Source of the DNA: Aquirufa ecclesiirivi | GTDB lineage: Bacteria > Bacteroidota > Bacteroidia > Cytophagales > Spirosomataceae | NCBI RefSeq assembly: GCF_011250515.1 | Contig: NZ_JAANOP010000003.1 | Span: 276,138-340,137 of the forward strand | Reading direction: 5' to 3' | DNA length: 64,000 nucleotides | Position numbers and translations under genes: made by a program | Shown: piece by piece, positions 35,373 to 44,761 of the stretch | How the letters are laid out: every line of letters starts with the position of its first letter | Position numbering within the stretch: position 1 is the first letter of the stretch | The notes under the pieces: model-generated | Databases searched by the model: none | Told to the model about the DNA's origin: nothing | The model's input: the letters and a program-made list of their open reading frames with translations, nothing else

Positions 35373-37598
35373 ATGAAAACACTGTCTATGAAAACTCGCC
35401 TATTATTCCTTTTTATAAGCTTGGCTCTTTTTAGTTTCCAAGCCTCAGAGCCACTACGGGTTTTTCTCATTGGAGATTCTACCATGGCAGATAAGGTTCC
35501 AGCAGATTATCCTGAAACAGGCTGGGGTATGCCTTTTGCTCATTTATTCAATGAAGCTGTTGAAGTTCAAAACCATGCCTATAACGGTCGGAGTACCAAA
35601 AGCTTTCGTCGCGAAGGTAGATGGGCTAAGGTATTCCAACAAATTAAAAAGGGTGATTATGTGTTCATCCAATTTGGCCATAATGATGCCAAATTTTCCG
35701 ATACGAGCCGATATGCCGCTGCACAAACCGATTACCGTGAAAACCTGACTCGCTACGTAAAGGAAACCCGTTCTAAAGGGGGGATTCCTGTACTATTAAC
35801 CTCCATACAAAGAAGAAAATTTGACTCTACAGGTACATTCGTGGACCAACATGGCGAATACCCACAAGTGGTTCGTGAAGTGGCCAAACAAGAAAAAGTT
35901 TTACTTATCGATTTAGAGAAAATCAGTCGGGCACAGATAGAAAAACTAGGTCCCGAACATTCCAAAAAAATATACCTTCACTACCCAGCTGGAATCTTTA
36001 AAAAGTTCATGAAAGGCGTAGCAGATGACACCCACTTTTCTGTGTATGGTGCATCTTGGATGGCTCAGGCTGTTGCCTCCGCCATTTTTGATTCCAATGA
36101 AGCGCTAAGAAGCTTCCTTAAAAAATCAGCTTTTAGTCAGAAATATCAATATGAATTACCGCTAGTAGCAGGAACGGCATTTAAAAAAGACACATTTTCG
36201 ATTGTCTCTTATGGGGCAAAATCATCTCCGACATATCTAAATACGGCAGCAATCCAACAAGCGATAGACCTCTGTTCTGCCCAAGGAGGCGGTGTAGTTA
36301 ACATTCCCGCAGGCTTTTGGTTGAGTGGCCCTATTGTATTAAAATCGCAGGTTAACTTACATTTGGAAGCTGGTACTTTGCTGCAATTCAGCCATCAAAG
36401 TACCGATTTCCCTTTGGTGAAAACCTATTGGGAAGGAGTGGAAGCTATTCGAGCACAATCACCCATTTCAGCATATCAGGCTAATAATATCGCCATCACT
36501 GGGGCTGGAATCATCGATGGCGCTGGTGAAGCTTGGCGACCCGTTAAGAAAGGTAAATTAACCGCTGGTGAATGGGCCACTTTAGTGAAATCAGGTGGCG
36601 TAATAAATGAATCTAAGGACACTTGGTACCCTACGGCTGGCGCATTAAAAGCTGCAAATATAGACCGTCCAGGAGTAGTTGCTGCAGGTTGGAATATCGA
36701 AAATGCCCAAGAAATTAAAGAATTTTTAAGGCCTAACATGATTAGCTTGATTGAATGTGAGCAAATATTGTTGGAGGGTGTAACCTTCCAAAATTCCCCT
36801 ACATGGAACATTCACCCACTACTTTGCAAACACCTGACTGTCAATCAAATAAAAGTAAAAAACCCTTGGTTTGCACAAAATGGAGATGGGATAGACATTG
36901 AATCTTGTGAATATGTTTTAGTTAAAAATAGCAGTTTTGATGTCGGAGACGATGGAATTTGTCTTAAATCAGGAAAGGATGAAGAGGGTCGAAAAAGAGC
37001 GAGACCTAGTGCCCATATCTGGATAGATCAATGCCAAGTATTTCATGGACATGGGGGTGTGGTAGTTGGAAGTGAAATGTCGGGTGGAGTACATGATATA
37101 TTTGTTTCTAATTGTCAGTTTTTAGGAACGGATGTAGGGCTTCGATTTAAAACCGCTAGGGGTCGAGGCGGAATCGTAGAAAACGTCTATATCCGTGATA
37201 TCCTCATGAAAAATATTGCTGGAGAAGCCATCTTGTTTGACATGTATTACCAAGGAAAAGATCCATTGAGCACTTTTGGGAATGGTGAGGAAAAGCCTGT
37301 GATAGCAGCTATGGCCATCAACGAAGGAACTCCACAATTTAGATCTATATGGGCAGAGGGTATTCGTGTAAAAGGCGCTGCCACAGGTTTACTTATTCGG
37401 GGCTTACCTGAAATGCCGATCAAAGAAATCAAATTAAAGGATATTGAAATTGAATGCGATCAGGCTTACCGAGTCATTGAAGCAGATAGTATTGATTTAG
37501 AGCAAGTTACATTCACAAAAAATAAAGACAGAAAAAGCGAACTTTATCATGTTCAGCATTGGAAATTTTCTGGGAAAGAACTAACATTGAAAAAATAA
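35373..37598 (+). CDS. Bifunctional pectin enzyme: SGNH rhamnogalacturonan acetylesterase fused to GH28 polygalacturonase
   Basis: 741 residues, signal peptide of about 25. Domain 1 (about 28-250) is an SGNH hydrolase: nucleophile Ser36 in GDST, Gly/Asn blocks at NGRS (71-74) and GHND (102-105), and the Asp218-xx-His221 dyad in DDTHFS. This matches rhamnogalacturonan acetylesterases. Domain 2 (about 270-741) is GH28: NGD at 503-505, catalytic DD at 526-527, GHG at 559-561 and RFK at 591-593, on a beta-helix. Together they would strip acetyl groups and cut the galacturonan chain of pectin in the periplasm or outside. No T9SS tail. No SusCD or other pectin genes adjoin. Confidence 0.92.
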   Translation: MKTLSMKTRLLFLFISLALFSFQASEPLRVFLIGDSTMADKVPADYPETGWGMPFAHLFNEAVEVQNHAYNGRSTKSFRREGRWAKVFQQIKKGDYVFIQFGHNDAKFSDTSRYAAAQTDYRENLTRYVKETRSKGGIPVLLTSIQRRKFDSTGTFVDQHGEYPQVVREVAKQEKVLLIDLEKISRAQIEKLGPEHSKKIYLHYPAGIFKKFMKGVADDTHFSVYGASWMAQAVASAIFDSNEALRSFLKKSAFSQKYQYELPLVAGTAFKKDTFSIVSYGAKSSPTYLNTAAIQQAIDLCSAQGGGVVNIPAGFWLSGPIVLKSQVNLHLEAGTLLQFSHQSTDFPLVKTYWEGVEAIRAQSPISAYQANNIAITGAGIIDGAGEAWRPVKKGKLTAGEWATLVKSGGVINESKDTWYPTAGALKAANIDRPGVVAAGWNIENAQEIKEFLRPNMISLIECEQILLEGVTFQNSPTWNIHPLLCKHLTVNQIKVKNPWFAQNGDGIDIESCEYVLVKNSSFDVGDDGICLKSGKDEEGRKRARPSAHIWIDQCQVFHGHGGVVVGSEMSGGVHDIFVSNCQFLGTDVGLRFKTARGRGGIVENVYIRDILMKNIAGEAILFDMYYQGKDPLSTFGNGEEKPVIAAMAINEGTPQFRSIWAEGIRVKGAATGLLIRGLPEMPIKEIKLKDIEIECDQAYRVIEADSIDLEQVTFTKNKDRKSELYHVQHWKFSGKELTLKK

Positions 37599-37608
37599 AA
37601 CCACTAGC

Positions 37609-38067
37609 ATGCCTTTTCCATCCATTTTTTCATCTGAAACAAGTCGACAAATTTTTGAGCGAATTGATGCCCTGCAACCTGATTCTCCAGCATTATGGGG
37701 AAAGATGCATGTGGCTCAAATGTTGGCACATCTCTGTGTTCCCTATGAACAAATTAAGGGCGAAAATACCCAGCAGCCACCTTGGTTCATGAAAATAATC
37801 TTGAAATTATTTCTCAAGAAAACCTTGACCAATGAGGTTCCCTATCAGAAAAATGCGCCTACAGCCCCTGCGTTTATCAAAGTAGAAATTCATGATTTTG
37901 AAAATGAAAAGCGTCGCCTAAAAAGCTACATAACGGACATTGAAAAAATGGGGGCGGAACAACTTTGTCAGCAAGCCTCATTAAGTTTAGGCATGTTAAA
38001 AGAAAGTGAATGGAATAACATGCTTTACAAGCACCTAGATCACCATTTAAAACAGTTTGGCGTTTGA
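37609..38067 (+). CDS. DUF1569 (DinB-like) protein
   Basis: 152 residues. The four-helix DUF1569 pattern is seen: WGKMHVAQMLAHLCVPYE with a His that may bind metal, FLKKTLTNEVPYQKNAP, and MLKESEWNNMLYKHLDHHLKQFG at the end. It follows the pectin enzyme by 10 bases and may be co-transcribed, without evident link. Function unknown. Confidence 0.85.
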   Translation: MPFPSIFSSETSRQIFERIDALQPDSPALWGKMHVAQMLAHLCVPYEQIKGENTQQPPWFMKIILKLFLKKTLTNEVPYQKNAPTAPAFIKVEIHDFENEKRRLKSYITDIEKMGAEQLCQQASLSLGMLKESEWNNMLYKHLDHHLKQFGV

Positions 38068-38068
38068 T

Positions 38069-38506
38069 TTAAAAAGATCTAACCGCTATAACCCGCATGT
38101 TCAATCGTTTGAAATAATTTGTTTGCATACCTGTATTCAGGTTATGGGTTACAGCATGCTCTTGATCTATTTCGGTGGAGGTCCAATACCAGGCTGATTT
38201 GAATACATTATTGGACTTCATTTTTTTGAGATTCAGTTTTTGATGAATTAATTCAAACTCTTCTCGACTTGGTAATCTCCAATCATCAAATCCATTCAAA
38301 ACGAGGTTTTCACAGGCTAATAAGGCGTTAGGATAATCGTATTGACCAATATCTTTGGTCGTTGCGATCAAGCCGTGAGTATCTTTTTCAAAAATCAAAA
38401 AACCTCCCAATTTTTCTTGAGGTGCTTTAACATTAGCCCTTTGACCCATGGAAAAAAAGGACCCACTAATTACAAACAATAAGATGGTAAAAAATTTCAC
38501 TGACAT
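38069..38506 (-). CDS. DUF1566 (Lcl-type) secreted protein
   Basis: 145 residues from ATG 38506; the frame runs open to a TTG at 38527. Signal peptide MSVKFFTILLFVISGSFFS. The rest fits the DUF1566 domain: GLIATTKDIGQYDYPNALLACENL, FDDWRLPSREEFELIHQ, WYWTSTEID. Lcl proteins of Legionella bind carbohydrate, so a surface or adhesive role is possible. Convergent with DUF1569 with a 1-base gap. Confidence 0.8.
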   Translation of the reverse strand: MSVKFFTILLFVISGSFFSMGQRANVKAPQEKLGGFLIFEKDTHGLIATTKDIGQYDYPNALLACENLVLNGFDDWRLPSREEFELIHQKLNLKKMKSNNVFKSAWYWTSTEIDQEHAVTHNLNTGMQTNYFKRLNMRVIAVRSF

Positions 38507-38948
38507 ACAATGGTTATTCCTTGTCAAAGTTCCGAAATAATTCCAACAATCATTTCATTAGGTTGAAATTTTGAAGGAATTGGTTGTATGAACTTTGCCC
38601 GACAAAAAGATCTTAAGGGTAGTAAATTTAGGCCAATTGGTCTATTCATGTTGCAAATAAGGCCAAAAAGCTGTATTTTGAAATAATTTTACATTGAACT
38701 TAACCAAAACCTACATAATCATTGCTTTAACCTATCCTACTCTCCCAATTTTAGGAAGGAATGGAAGGTCATTATATGATTTTATACTAAAACCATTTTT
38801 GTCTATGGTACTTTTATAAACAAAGAAATGTATATTTTCAGATGGGCATGATGCAAAGAAAATTTCAAAGGAAATATGTGATGGTTGCAAACGTTTTATA
38901 AGCTAAAGCGGATCAACCTCCTAGCATTTTTTGTTAGCCAGATTAATT
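38507..38948. other. 442-base noncoding gap with no supported gene
   Basis: AT-rich. An 8-bp palindrome CCAATTGG lies at 38633-38640 and a short plus-strand frame of about 19 codons begins near 38842, too weak to call. The gap must hold the start of the 38949-44723 operon, but I cannot pick a clear TAnnTTTG box. No RNA gene or strong hairpin seen. Confidence 0.5.
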
Positions 38949-39710
38949 ATGTCAGCAAATTTAGAAGAACTTACTACTTTAGATGAAATCGTATTTCAGC
39001 ATAGAAATCAAGAATACGGTGCATTTCAAATAAGGAAAAGTTATCCTTCTACTTTAAACAAATCCGCCTTACAAGGATCTATTCTTTTTACTTTTGTCAT
39101 AGTTTTGATGTTTTGCGTACATCTTTGGCTGGATTCAAAGCAGGATAAAACAGACCTAAGTAAGGAAGTAACCGCTGAAGTGATGCGTTTAGCCCCTGCT
39201 CCACCAGTCAAAAAACAGGATGAATTAGCGCCTCCCCCACCCAAAGAAATCCCTAAGGTTACCACTACCAAGTTCTTACCGCCAGAAATCAGGCCCGATG
39301 ACGACCCTACACCGGCAGTAAGACCACCTGAACAAGATAAGATCAAAGGGAACCCTGGTAGAATTGATGCCCTAGGGGATGTTAACGAGGGTCAACCAGA
39401 TGGTCCAGAGCTGGAGGAAGAACCACCTGTTATTCCCTTTCCCATCAACAATGGCATTTGGGAATGGCCAAGTGGGAAAAGTCTACAGAGTTTGATTCCT
39501 AGCGGATCTACAGCTTGCTCCATTGATTTCAGGATCAAGATTAAGGCCGATGGAACGGTGAAGGAGATTCAAGCGAATAGTGATTGCGAAAGCAATGTGG
39601 AAGGTATTTTAACTAATTATTTTAAGAACCATCGTTTTGTTTTACAAAACACTAAAAAAGTGGGGATCGGACTAGCTGTCTCTTCAAAAAAAGAGTACAT
39701 TTTGAATTAG
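38949..39710 (+). CDS. TonB-like energy transducer, variant C-terminal domain
   Basis: 253 residues from ATG 38949 (MSANLEELTTLDEIVF); the frame extends to a TTG at 38931. N-terminus, helix and linker match the housekeeping TonB (949-1770): NQEYGAFQIRK, TM at about 42-61, VTAEVMRL, and an identical KEIPKVTTTKFLPPEI. The C-terminal third differs: it keeps a TonB_C-like strand pattern (IDFRIKIKADGTVKEI) but lacks the YP and WxPG motifs. First gene of an operon with a giant TPR protein (30-base gap) and a beta-barrel. It probably takes energy from the ExbBD complex to this dedicated partner. Confidence 0.85.
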   Translation: MSANLEELTTLDEIVFQHRNQEYGAFQIRKSYPSTLNKSALQGSILFTFVIVLMFCVHLWLDSKQDKTDLSKEVTAEVMRLAPAPPVKKQDELAPPPPKEIPKVTTTKFLPPEIRPDDDPTPAVRPPEQDKIKGNPGRIDALGDVNEGQPDGPELEEEPPVIPFPINNGIWEWPSGKSLQSLIPSGSTACSIDFRIKIKADGTVKEIQANSDCESNVEGILTNYFKNHRFVLQNTKKVGIGLAVSSKKEYILN

Positions 39711-39740
39711 TCCACAATACCCAATTAGCATATTGACACA

Positions 39741-42700
39741 ATGAAGGCAAATAAATCAGCCCTTTTTTATAGACCCATTTACCTGTTGTTATTCCTATTG
39801 GGAATGGTCACGATGATTTCCTATCGGGCATATTCTCAAGATTCCAATATCAACAAAAGTCCATCTGAACAGTTTAGGATAGCTAAAGATTATTACAACG
39901 CAGCTAATTATGCTGCCGCTAGAATGGAATTTTCTTTATTCTTAGAAAAAAATGCCAAGGACTTTGACCGCAATTCTAACGAAATTATAGATGCTGAGTT
40001 TTTCATCGTTTTATGCGACTTTTACATCAATACCACTCGGGCTAAAGTAGCTGTAGAACGATTTATAGCCAATCATCCTTCTAGTTTGAAGACATCCATC
40101 TTGGTCAAAGAAATCGGAAGTTTTCTCTATAAAGCGGGCCAATACCAAGATGCGATACAATACATCGAACAGCGCGTTTCTATTCTTGATCCTGAAATAC
40201 GCTTTCAGCTGGCCATATGTTATTTGCAAGTTGGACTAAATACGAAAGCCTTTAGCTTATTTGAATTATTAAGTAATGATGATAATGAATCTGTAGCCTA
40301 TGCGGCTTCCTATTATTCCGGTTTATTAAAACTCAATCAAAAGCAATTTTCAGCGGCCATATTTGATCTTAAAAAAGCCGATGAAGCGCCATTAAAGTTG
40401 GCACAAGTCCCACTTTCAGATTCTGTTTGGGTAAAAATCAAGAGACAAATCCCCACCATGATTACTCAGGCATATTACCAAATGGGCCCTGAAAAGTATG
40501 CCGAATTAATTGCTTATGCAGAACCAATTGTACTTCATGATACTCGAGAAGTAGACAAGTCTGACATAGCTCGTCTATTAGGGGATATCTATTTTAACCA
40601 AGGGAAATTCAATAAATCCGCTGAAATTTATGCCCAGTATTTGGTCCTAAATGAACGTAAAAGGTCTGTATTTCAAAGCAATACAGAGGAGATTCCTTTG
40701 AAACAAGCTTTTTCTTTATTCAAATCTGGACAATACCAAGCAAGTGAAAGCATGCTCAAAAAAATTGCAAGTAATGAAAGTCTGACTGATTCATTAAGCC
40801 AGCTTGTTTACTACCAGATTGGGATGTCTCAATTTCATTTAAAACAATATGAATTGGCCAGCCATAGCTTGAGTAAAGCCATTGAAATCAATTGGAATAA
40901 ATCCTTATCAGAAGACGCCTATTATAATCAGCTCGTTGCCGTAGAAAACCAAGGCAATTTTGATGCCTTAATGAGTAAAATCAAAGGATTTGTACAACAA
41001 TACCCTCAAAGCAAGCACCTGGCCAAATTGAATACCATGATTATCCATGCCATCAGTGAAAGCAGTATTCAAGCTACAGGCATATTCCAAGTGAAAGAAT
41101 TTTTCACCTTTAATGCGCTACAAACAGAGGAATTTAAAAAAGCTTATCAAGAAAGAGTGTATAGCTTGGCCGTTTCATTATTTGACCTAGAAAATAACCT
41201 TGCCCAAGTAGATCCCTTGTTTGCCTTGATCGAAGAAGTGAAAGCCTACCCTTACAATCCCCAATTGGTCTATTTAGCCAAGGTCATGCAAGGAGAAACC
41301 TATGGATTTTTGGCTAAAAATTACCTTCAAAAGAAGAATCAGAAGTTGAATAAGGAGGAAGAAAAAGTGCATCAATTTTATTTGAATAACCTTATTCAAA
41401 TCTATACTTCCCTATACCAAAGTCCGATTCCTACTAATCCGGGTAGAGAATTAATCTTGGATAGCTCGACCTTGAAATATCAAATTAAATCTGCCTTGTT
41501 GAATACTTTGATTGACCTAAATCAACAAAGACCATTACAACTGGCCTTGGCTTCCAACTTATTTCATTCTCCATTAGCAAATGCTGCAACACGTAAAAAA
41601 GTGATTGAAGTTTGGAAGTACAATTCCACCAAAGAAGCTAGTGAATATCAAGAAAATAACCTGTTGGCACAAACGATTGGCCTATTAGATATTGCGTATG
41701 AAAAAGGCAATCCTGAAGAAAAAGAAGGCTATTTATGGGATAAAATCAAGATTCTGGAAAAGCTGCGTCGATACGATGATGTGAGTGATTTATATGGAAA
41801 ATTCTTACAAGAGTTCCCGAATTCTAAGAATAAGGAGATCGCAACCTTAAATCAGTGGATTAGTTTATACCAAAAAGGTGGGCGAGAAAATTATGTACAA
41901 GCGATTAAGGGCTTCTCGGATATTTTACAAAAAAATGCCAAAACCTCTGTCCATTATAAAAGAGCATTAGATTTTAGATCCCAGACCTACGAAAAATTAT
42001 CCATTCTTTCACAGGGGGATGATCAAATGTCTATGGGACGATTAGCCATTCAAGACAAGGAAGAACAATTAGCTAGTAGTCAAGGGGATACCATACGTGT
42101 TAGCGTGGTCAATAAGCTTAAAAACCTGTATAAGCGATTGAACCTTGAGGTAGAATGGGTGAAAAAGCATTACCAAGAATATGGCAGTGAGGAGAAATTT
42201 TGGGAAGATTGTATGGAACTTTACCAAAGCAAACGCTGGGATGTAGCCCGTACTACCTTATTGGAATTTCAAAAAATCTATCCTAATTCTACGAACAGCA
42301 ATACCTTGTTGAAGAATCTAGCATCCAGCTCAGATAGCCTTCATGATTACCCTGGTGCCATTGAATATTACCAGCAAATTATCCACAAAAAAGAGAAATT
42401 TAAGCAAGCAGAAGTCATCAGTGCAGCCAAAAGAGCTGGAGAGATTGCTTTGATAAATCAACAATTGGAAACAGCTATACGCTCCTTTCAATTTATCAAG
42501 TCCTATACCAAAGTCAGCCGTCACCAAAAAATGGCCAATGAAAATTTAGTTAGTATTTATTTGCAAACGAAACAGTTAGATTCCTTATATAATTTAACAT
42601 CTACTTGGGATGAGCTGTATGAAGCAGATGAGAAAAATACCTTATACCAAAATTATCTTCAAGTAGCAATTGAGGCACAACAGCCTGAATTAGTCAAGAA

Positions 42701-43034
42701 ATGGCTACAGAAAATCAGTGTTAATAACCACTTAAGTCCTGTGGTTCAACAGATTGTAATTGGTGCAGAAGCAGAACTGAAGTATGCGCAGCTTTTATTC
42801 CAAGAAAAGAAACACCAAGAATTGGATGAATTATTGGATAAAACTTTGATTCGTAAGGTTATTACTACGAATATCCGTACTAAAAAAACCTATTTCAGAG
42901 GTCTTTTATTGTATGCAGATAATTTAATGGCACTGGACCAAAAGGATAAAGCCATGGGATATTATACAGCATTGTCCCAAAATATGGCGAAAGAAAATGA
43001 TGTGAGAAACCTAGCCAAGAGCCGATTAAAATAG
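39741..43034 (+). CDS. Very large periplasmic tetratricopeptide-repeat protein
   Basis: 1097 residues. A signal peptide of about 32 residues (SYRAYSQ cleavage). The rest is helical with many TPR-like pairs spread along the chain (YNAANYAAARMEFSLFLEKN, AGQYQDAIQYIEQRV, YFNQGKFNKSAEIYAQYLVL, RYDDVSDLYGKFLQEFPNSKN, DYPGAIEYYQQIIH). No lipobox and no other membrane span, so it would be periplasmic or bound to the outer membrane. It sits between TonB2 and a plug-less barrel with 30- and 12-base gaps, so a scaffold bridging the two is a reasonable inference. Not a known family to me by name. Confidence 0.75.
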   Translation: MKANKSALFYRPIYLLLFLLGMVTMISYRAYSQDSNINKSPSEQFRIAKDYYNAANYAAARMEFSLFLEKNAKDFDRNSNEIIDAEFFIVLCDFYINTTRAKVAVERFIANHPSSLKTSILVKEIGSFLYKAGQYQDAIQYIEQRVSILDPEIRFQLAICYLQVGLNTKAFSLFELLSNDDNESVAYAASYYSGLLKLNQKQFSAAIFDLKKADEAPLKLAQVPLSDSVWVKIKRQIPTMITQAYYQMGPEKYAELIAYAEPIVLHDTREVDKSDIARLLGDIYFNQGKFNKSAEIYAQYLVLNERKRSVFQSNTEEIPLKQAFSLFKSGQYQASESMLKKIASNESLTDSLSQLVYYQIGMSQFHLKQYELASHSLSKAIEINWNKSLSEDAYYNQLVAVENQGNFDALMSKIKGFVQQYPQSKHLAKLNTMIIHAISESSIQATGIFQVKEFFTFNALQTEEFKKAYQERVYSLAVSLFDLENNLAQVDPLFALIEEVKAYPYNPQLVYLAKVMQGETYGFLAKNYLQKKNQKLNKEEEKVHQFYLNNLIQIYTSLYQSPIPTNPGRELILDSSTLKYQIKSALLNTLIDLNQQRPLQLALASNLFHSPLANAATRKKVIEVWKYNSTKEASEYQENNLLAQTIGLLDIAYEKGNPEEKEGYLWDKIKILEKLRRYDDVSDLYGKFLQEFPNSKNKEIATLNQWISLYQKGGRENYVQAIKGFSDILQKNAKTSVHYKRALDFRSQTYEKLSILSQGDDQMSMGRLAIQDKEEQLASSQGDTIRVSVVNKLKNLYKRLNLEVEWVKKHYQEYGSEEKFWEDCMELYQSKRWDVARTTLLEFQKIYPNSTNSNTLLKNLASSSDSLHDYPGAIEYYQQIIHKKEKFKQAEVISAAKRAGEIALINQQLETAIRSFQFIKSYTKVSRHQKMANENLVSIYLQTKQLDSLYNLTSTWDELYEADEKNTLYQNYLQVAIEAQQPELVKKWLQKISVNNHLSPVVQQIVIGAEAELKYAQLLFQEKKHQELDELLDKTLIRKVITTNIRTKKTYFRGLLLYADNLMALDQKDKAMGYYTALSQNMAKENDVRNLAKSRLK

Positions 43035-43046
43035 ATTGAAAGAACA

Positions 43047-44723
43047 ATGAGCAATTCATACCTACGCTATATTTTTATTCTTGTTGGCTTAATGGTTAAG
43101 TCCGAAATGGCTATGTCTTTTGTTCCTCAGACAGCCGATACCATTCGAATAAACCGAGAGGTCAATCTAGGAGAATTGAAACTTTCTCAAGAGAAAATAA
43201 AATTTCCTACTTTTCGCGACAAGAAAAGTAATCAAAAACCTGTCGAAGTCCCATTGAATTGGAGTAGTCAAGAAGTACATTCCTTAAAATGGTCAAAAAT
43301 CAATCCAAGAGATGGGGAGGTTTTTGGATTAGATTCCTTGAATAACAACATCATTCGAGTAGGTGCTGGCAGTTTTGGATATACCTATTTAAACTTAAAC
43401 CTCAATAAAGCTGATCAGCGATTAGGTTTTTATTTATCTCATGATGCCTATGCAGAAGGCCCGGTGGCAGACATTTTTTCTCAGAAAAAACTGAATAATA
43501 TCAAAATTTGGAGTCGGTCTAGAGCCGATAGTAAATTAGAACTAGAGACCCATGTTGCCTATTCCCAATTAGGCACCAACTATTATGGATTTGAGCCAGG
43601 GCAAAAAATCCCTAGTTTCCGAGATCAGCGTTTGGTGTATGATACCTATAATTTCTTTGGAAAATTTGGCACCAACATTCCCAAATCCACCTTTGATTTT
43701 AATGCCAGTATTGATGTTTCAAGAATCAGTAATTTGAGTGATGTCAGTGAATTAACGAGCAATGGCTCATTCTATTCCAAAATCAAATTGAAGTCAAACT
43801 CCTTCATCAATTTAAGTGGAGAAATGATCCTTTCAGAATATAAAACGCCTGACATGACCCTCACTAGAAGTTTTTCTAGACTTAGACCCTTTTACACATT
43901 CTCCAATTACTTTGTCACTGTTTCTGCTGGGGCGCATTTCTTACAAGAAACAAGCGATGGCCCTGAGCCTGCTAAAACAAGTTTTTTCCCTCAATTCTTG
44001 ATTGACTTTTCTAGCTTAGATTATATCCACTTTTTTGCAGGCCTAGGTGGGGATGTTCAATTCAATACCTATGCCAATTTTGTGAAACAAAACCCCTGGA
44101 TGGCTCCTACTATCCTATTGAAAAACTCCTCACAAGTGGGTAATTTATATGCTGGAATTAAAGGGACGAACCGGTCAGATAAAGACAAAGCAGGGGATAT
44201 CGATTTTGAATTTAAAATTGCCTATTCCGAATACACGGATTTACCAATCATTTCCAATTCCTTACTTGATCCCAAACAATTTGTCCTCACTTATGTGGGT
44301 GGTCTAAAAAAAGTTCAGGTAACTACCTTTTCTGGAAACTTTGACTTACAAGTGAGTAAATCCATCAAAAGTGCAGTTCGATTTAATTACGACAACTACG
44401 AATCTTTGGGTGATTTAGAAAAAGCTTTCCACAGACCAGCTTGGAAAATCAATTGGAATGGAACCATCTTGTTAGGCAATAAACTCTCCATCATTCCTAC
44501 GATTGAATACATCAATGGTTTATACGCCTGGAGTCCTTCCGAATCAAAAGTGAAAGCCATGGAGGAGATTTTTGATTTAAATTGCCATGTCAATTTCAAA
44601 TTTAATGATAAGCTTGCCTTAGGAGTTAATTTGAATAACTTACTGAATAGAAATTTCCAACGATACCTGAATTACCCAAGTCTAGGGTATAATTTTGGTG
44701 GAGTACTTACTTATTCCTTTTAA
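43047..44723 (+). CDS. TonB-receptor-like outer-membrane beta-barrel without a plug
   Basis: 558 residues. A hydrophobic N-terminal segment reads as a signal peptide to about residue 24. The body alternates polar and aromatic strands typical of a 22-strand-type barrel, ending with LNNLLNRNFQRYLNYPSLGYNFGGVLTYSF, the classic TonB-receptor terminal strand (N-L-L-N...W/LNYPS, final Phe). There is no N-terminal plug domain and no TonB box. It is the third gene of the TonB2-TPR operon. Function unknown; it may be a passive pore or a machine component gated from the periplasm. Confidence 0.75.
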   Translation: MSNSYLRYIFILVGLMVKSEMAMSFVPQTADTIRINREVNLGELKLSQEKIKFPTFRDKKSNQKPVEVPLNWSSQEVHSLKWSKINPRDGEVFGLDSLNNNIIRVGAGSFGYTYLNLNLNKADQRLGFYLSHDAYAEGPVADIFSQKKLNNIKIWSRSRADSKLELETHVAYSQLGTNYYGFEPGQKIPSFRDQRLVYDTYNFFGKFGTNIPKSTFDFNASIDVSRISNLSDVSELTSNGSFYSKIKLKSNSFINLSGEMILSEYKTPDMTLTRSFSRLRPFYTFSNYFVTVSAGAHFLQETSDGPEPAKTSFFPQFLIDFSSLDYIHFFAGLGGDVQFNTYANFVKQNPWMAPTILLKNSSQVGNLYAGIKGTNRSDKDKAGDIDFEFKIAYSEYTDLPIISNSLLDPKQFVLTYVGGLKKVQVTTFSGNFDLQVSKSIKSAVRFNYDNYESLGDLEKAFHRPAWKINWNGTILLGNKLSIIPTIEYINGLYAWSPSESKVKAMEEIFDLNCHVNFKFNDKLALGVNLNNLLNRNFQRYLNYPSLGYNFGGVLTYSF

Positions 44724-44749
44724 TCTAAACTCATTCCACCTTTTTAAAT

Positions 44750-44757
44750 TAATTTTG
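44750..44757 (+). promoter_or_regulatory. -7 element almost touching the gpsA ATG
   Basis: TAATTTTG, an exact -7 fit, only 4 bases before ATG 44762, so transcription from it would start at or beside the initiation codon (leaderless mRNA). No TTG at 17-23 bases upstream. Confidence 0.35.
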
Positions 44758-44761
44758 CGCT

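Noticed and set aside
38842..38901. Short plus-strand frame of about 19 codons before TonB2
   Set aside because: Too short, and no signal or conserved text.
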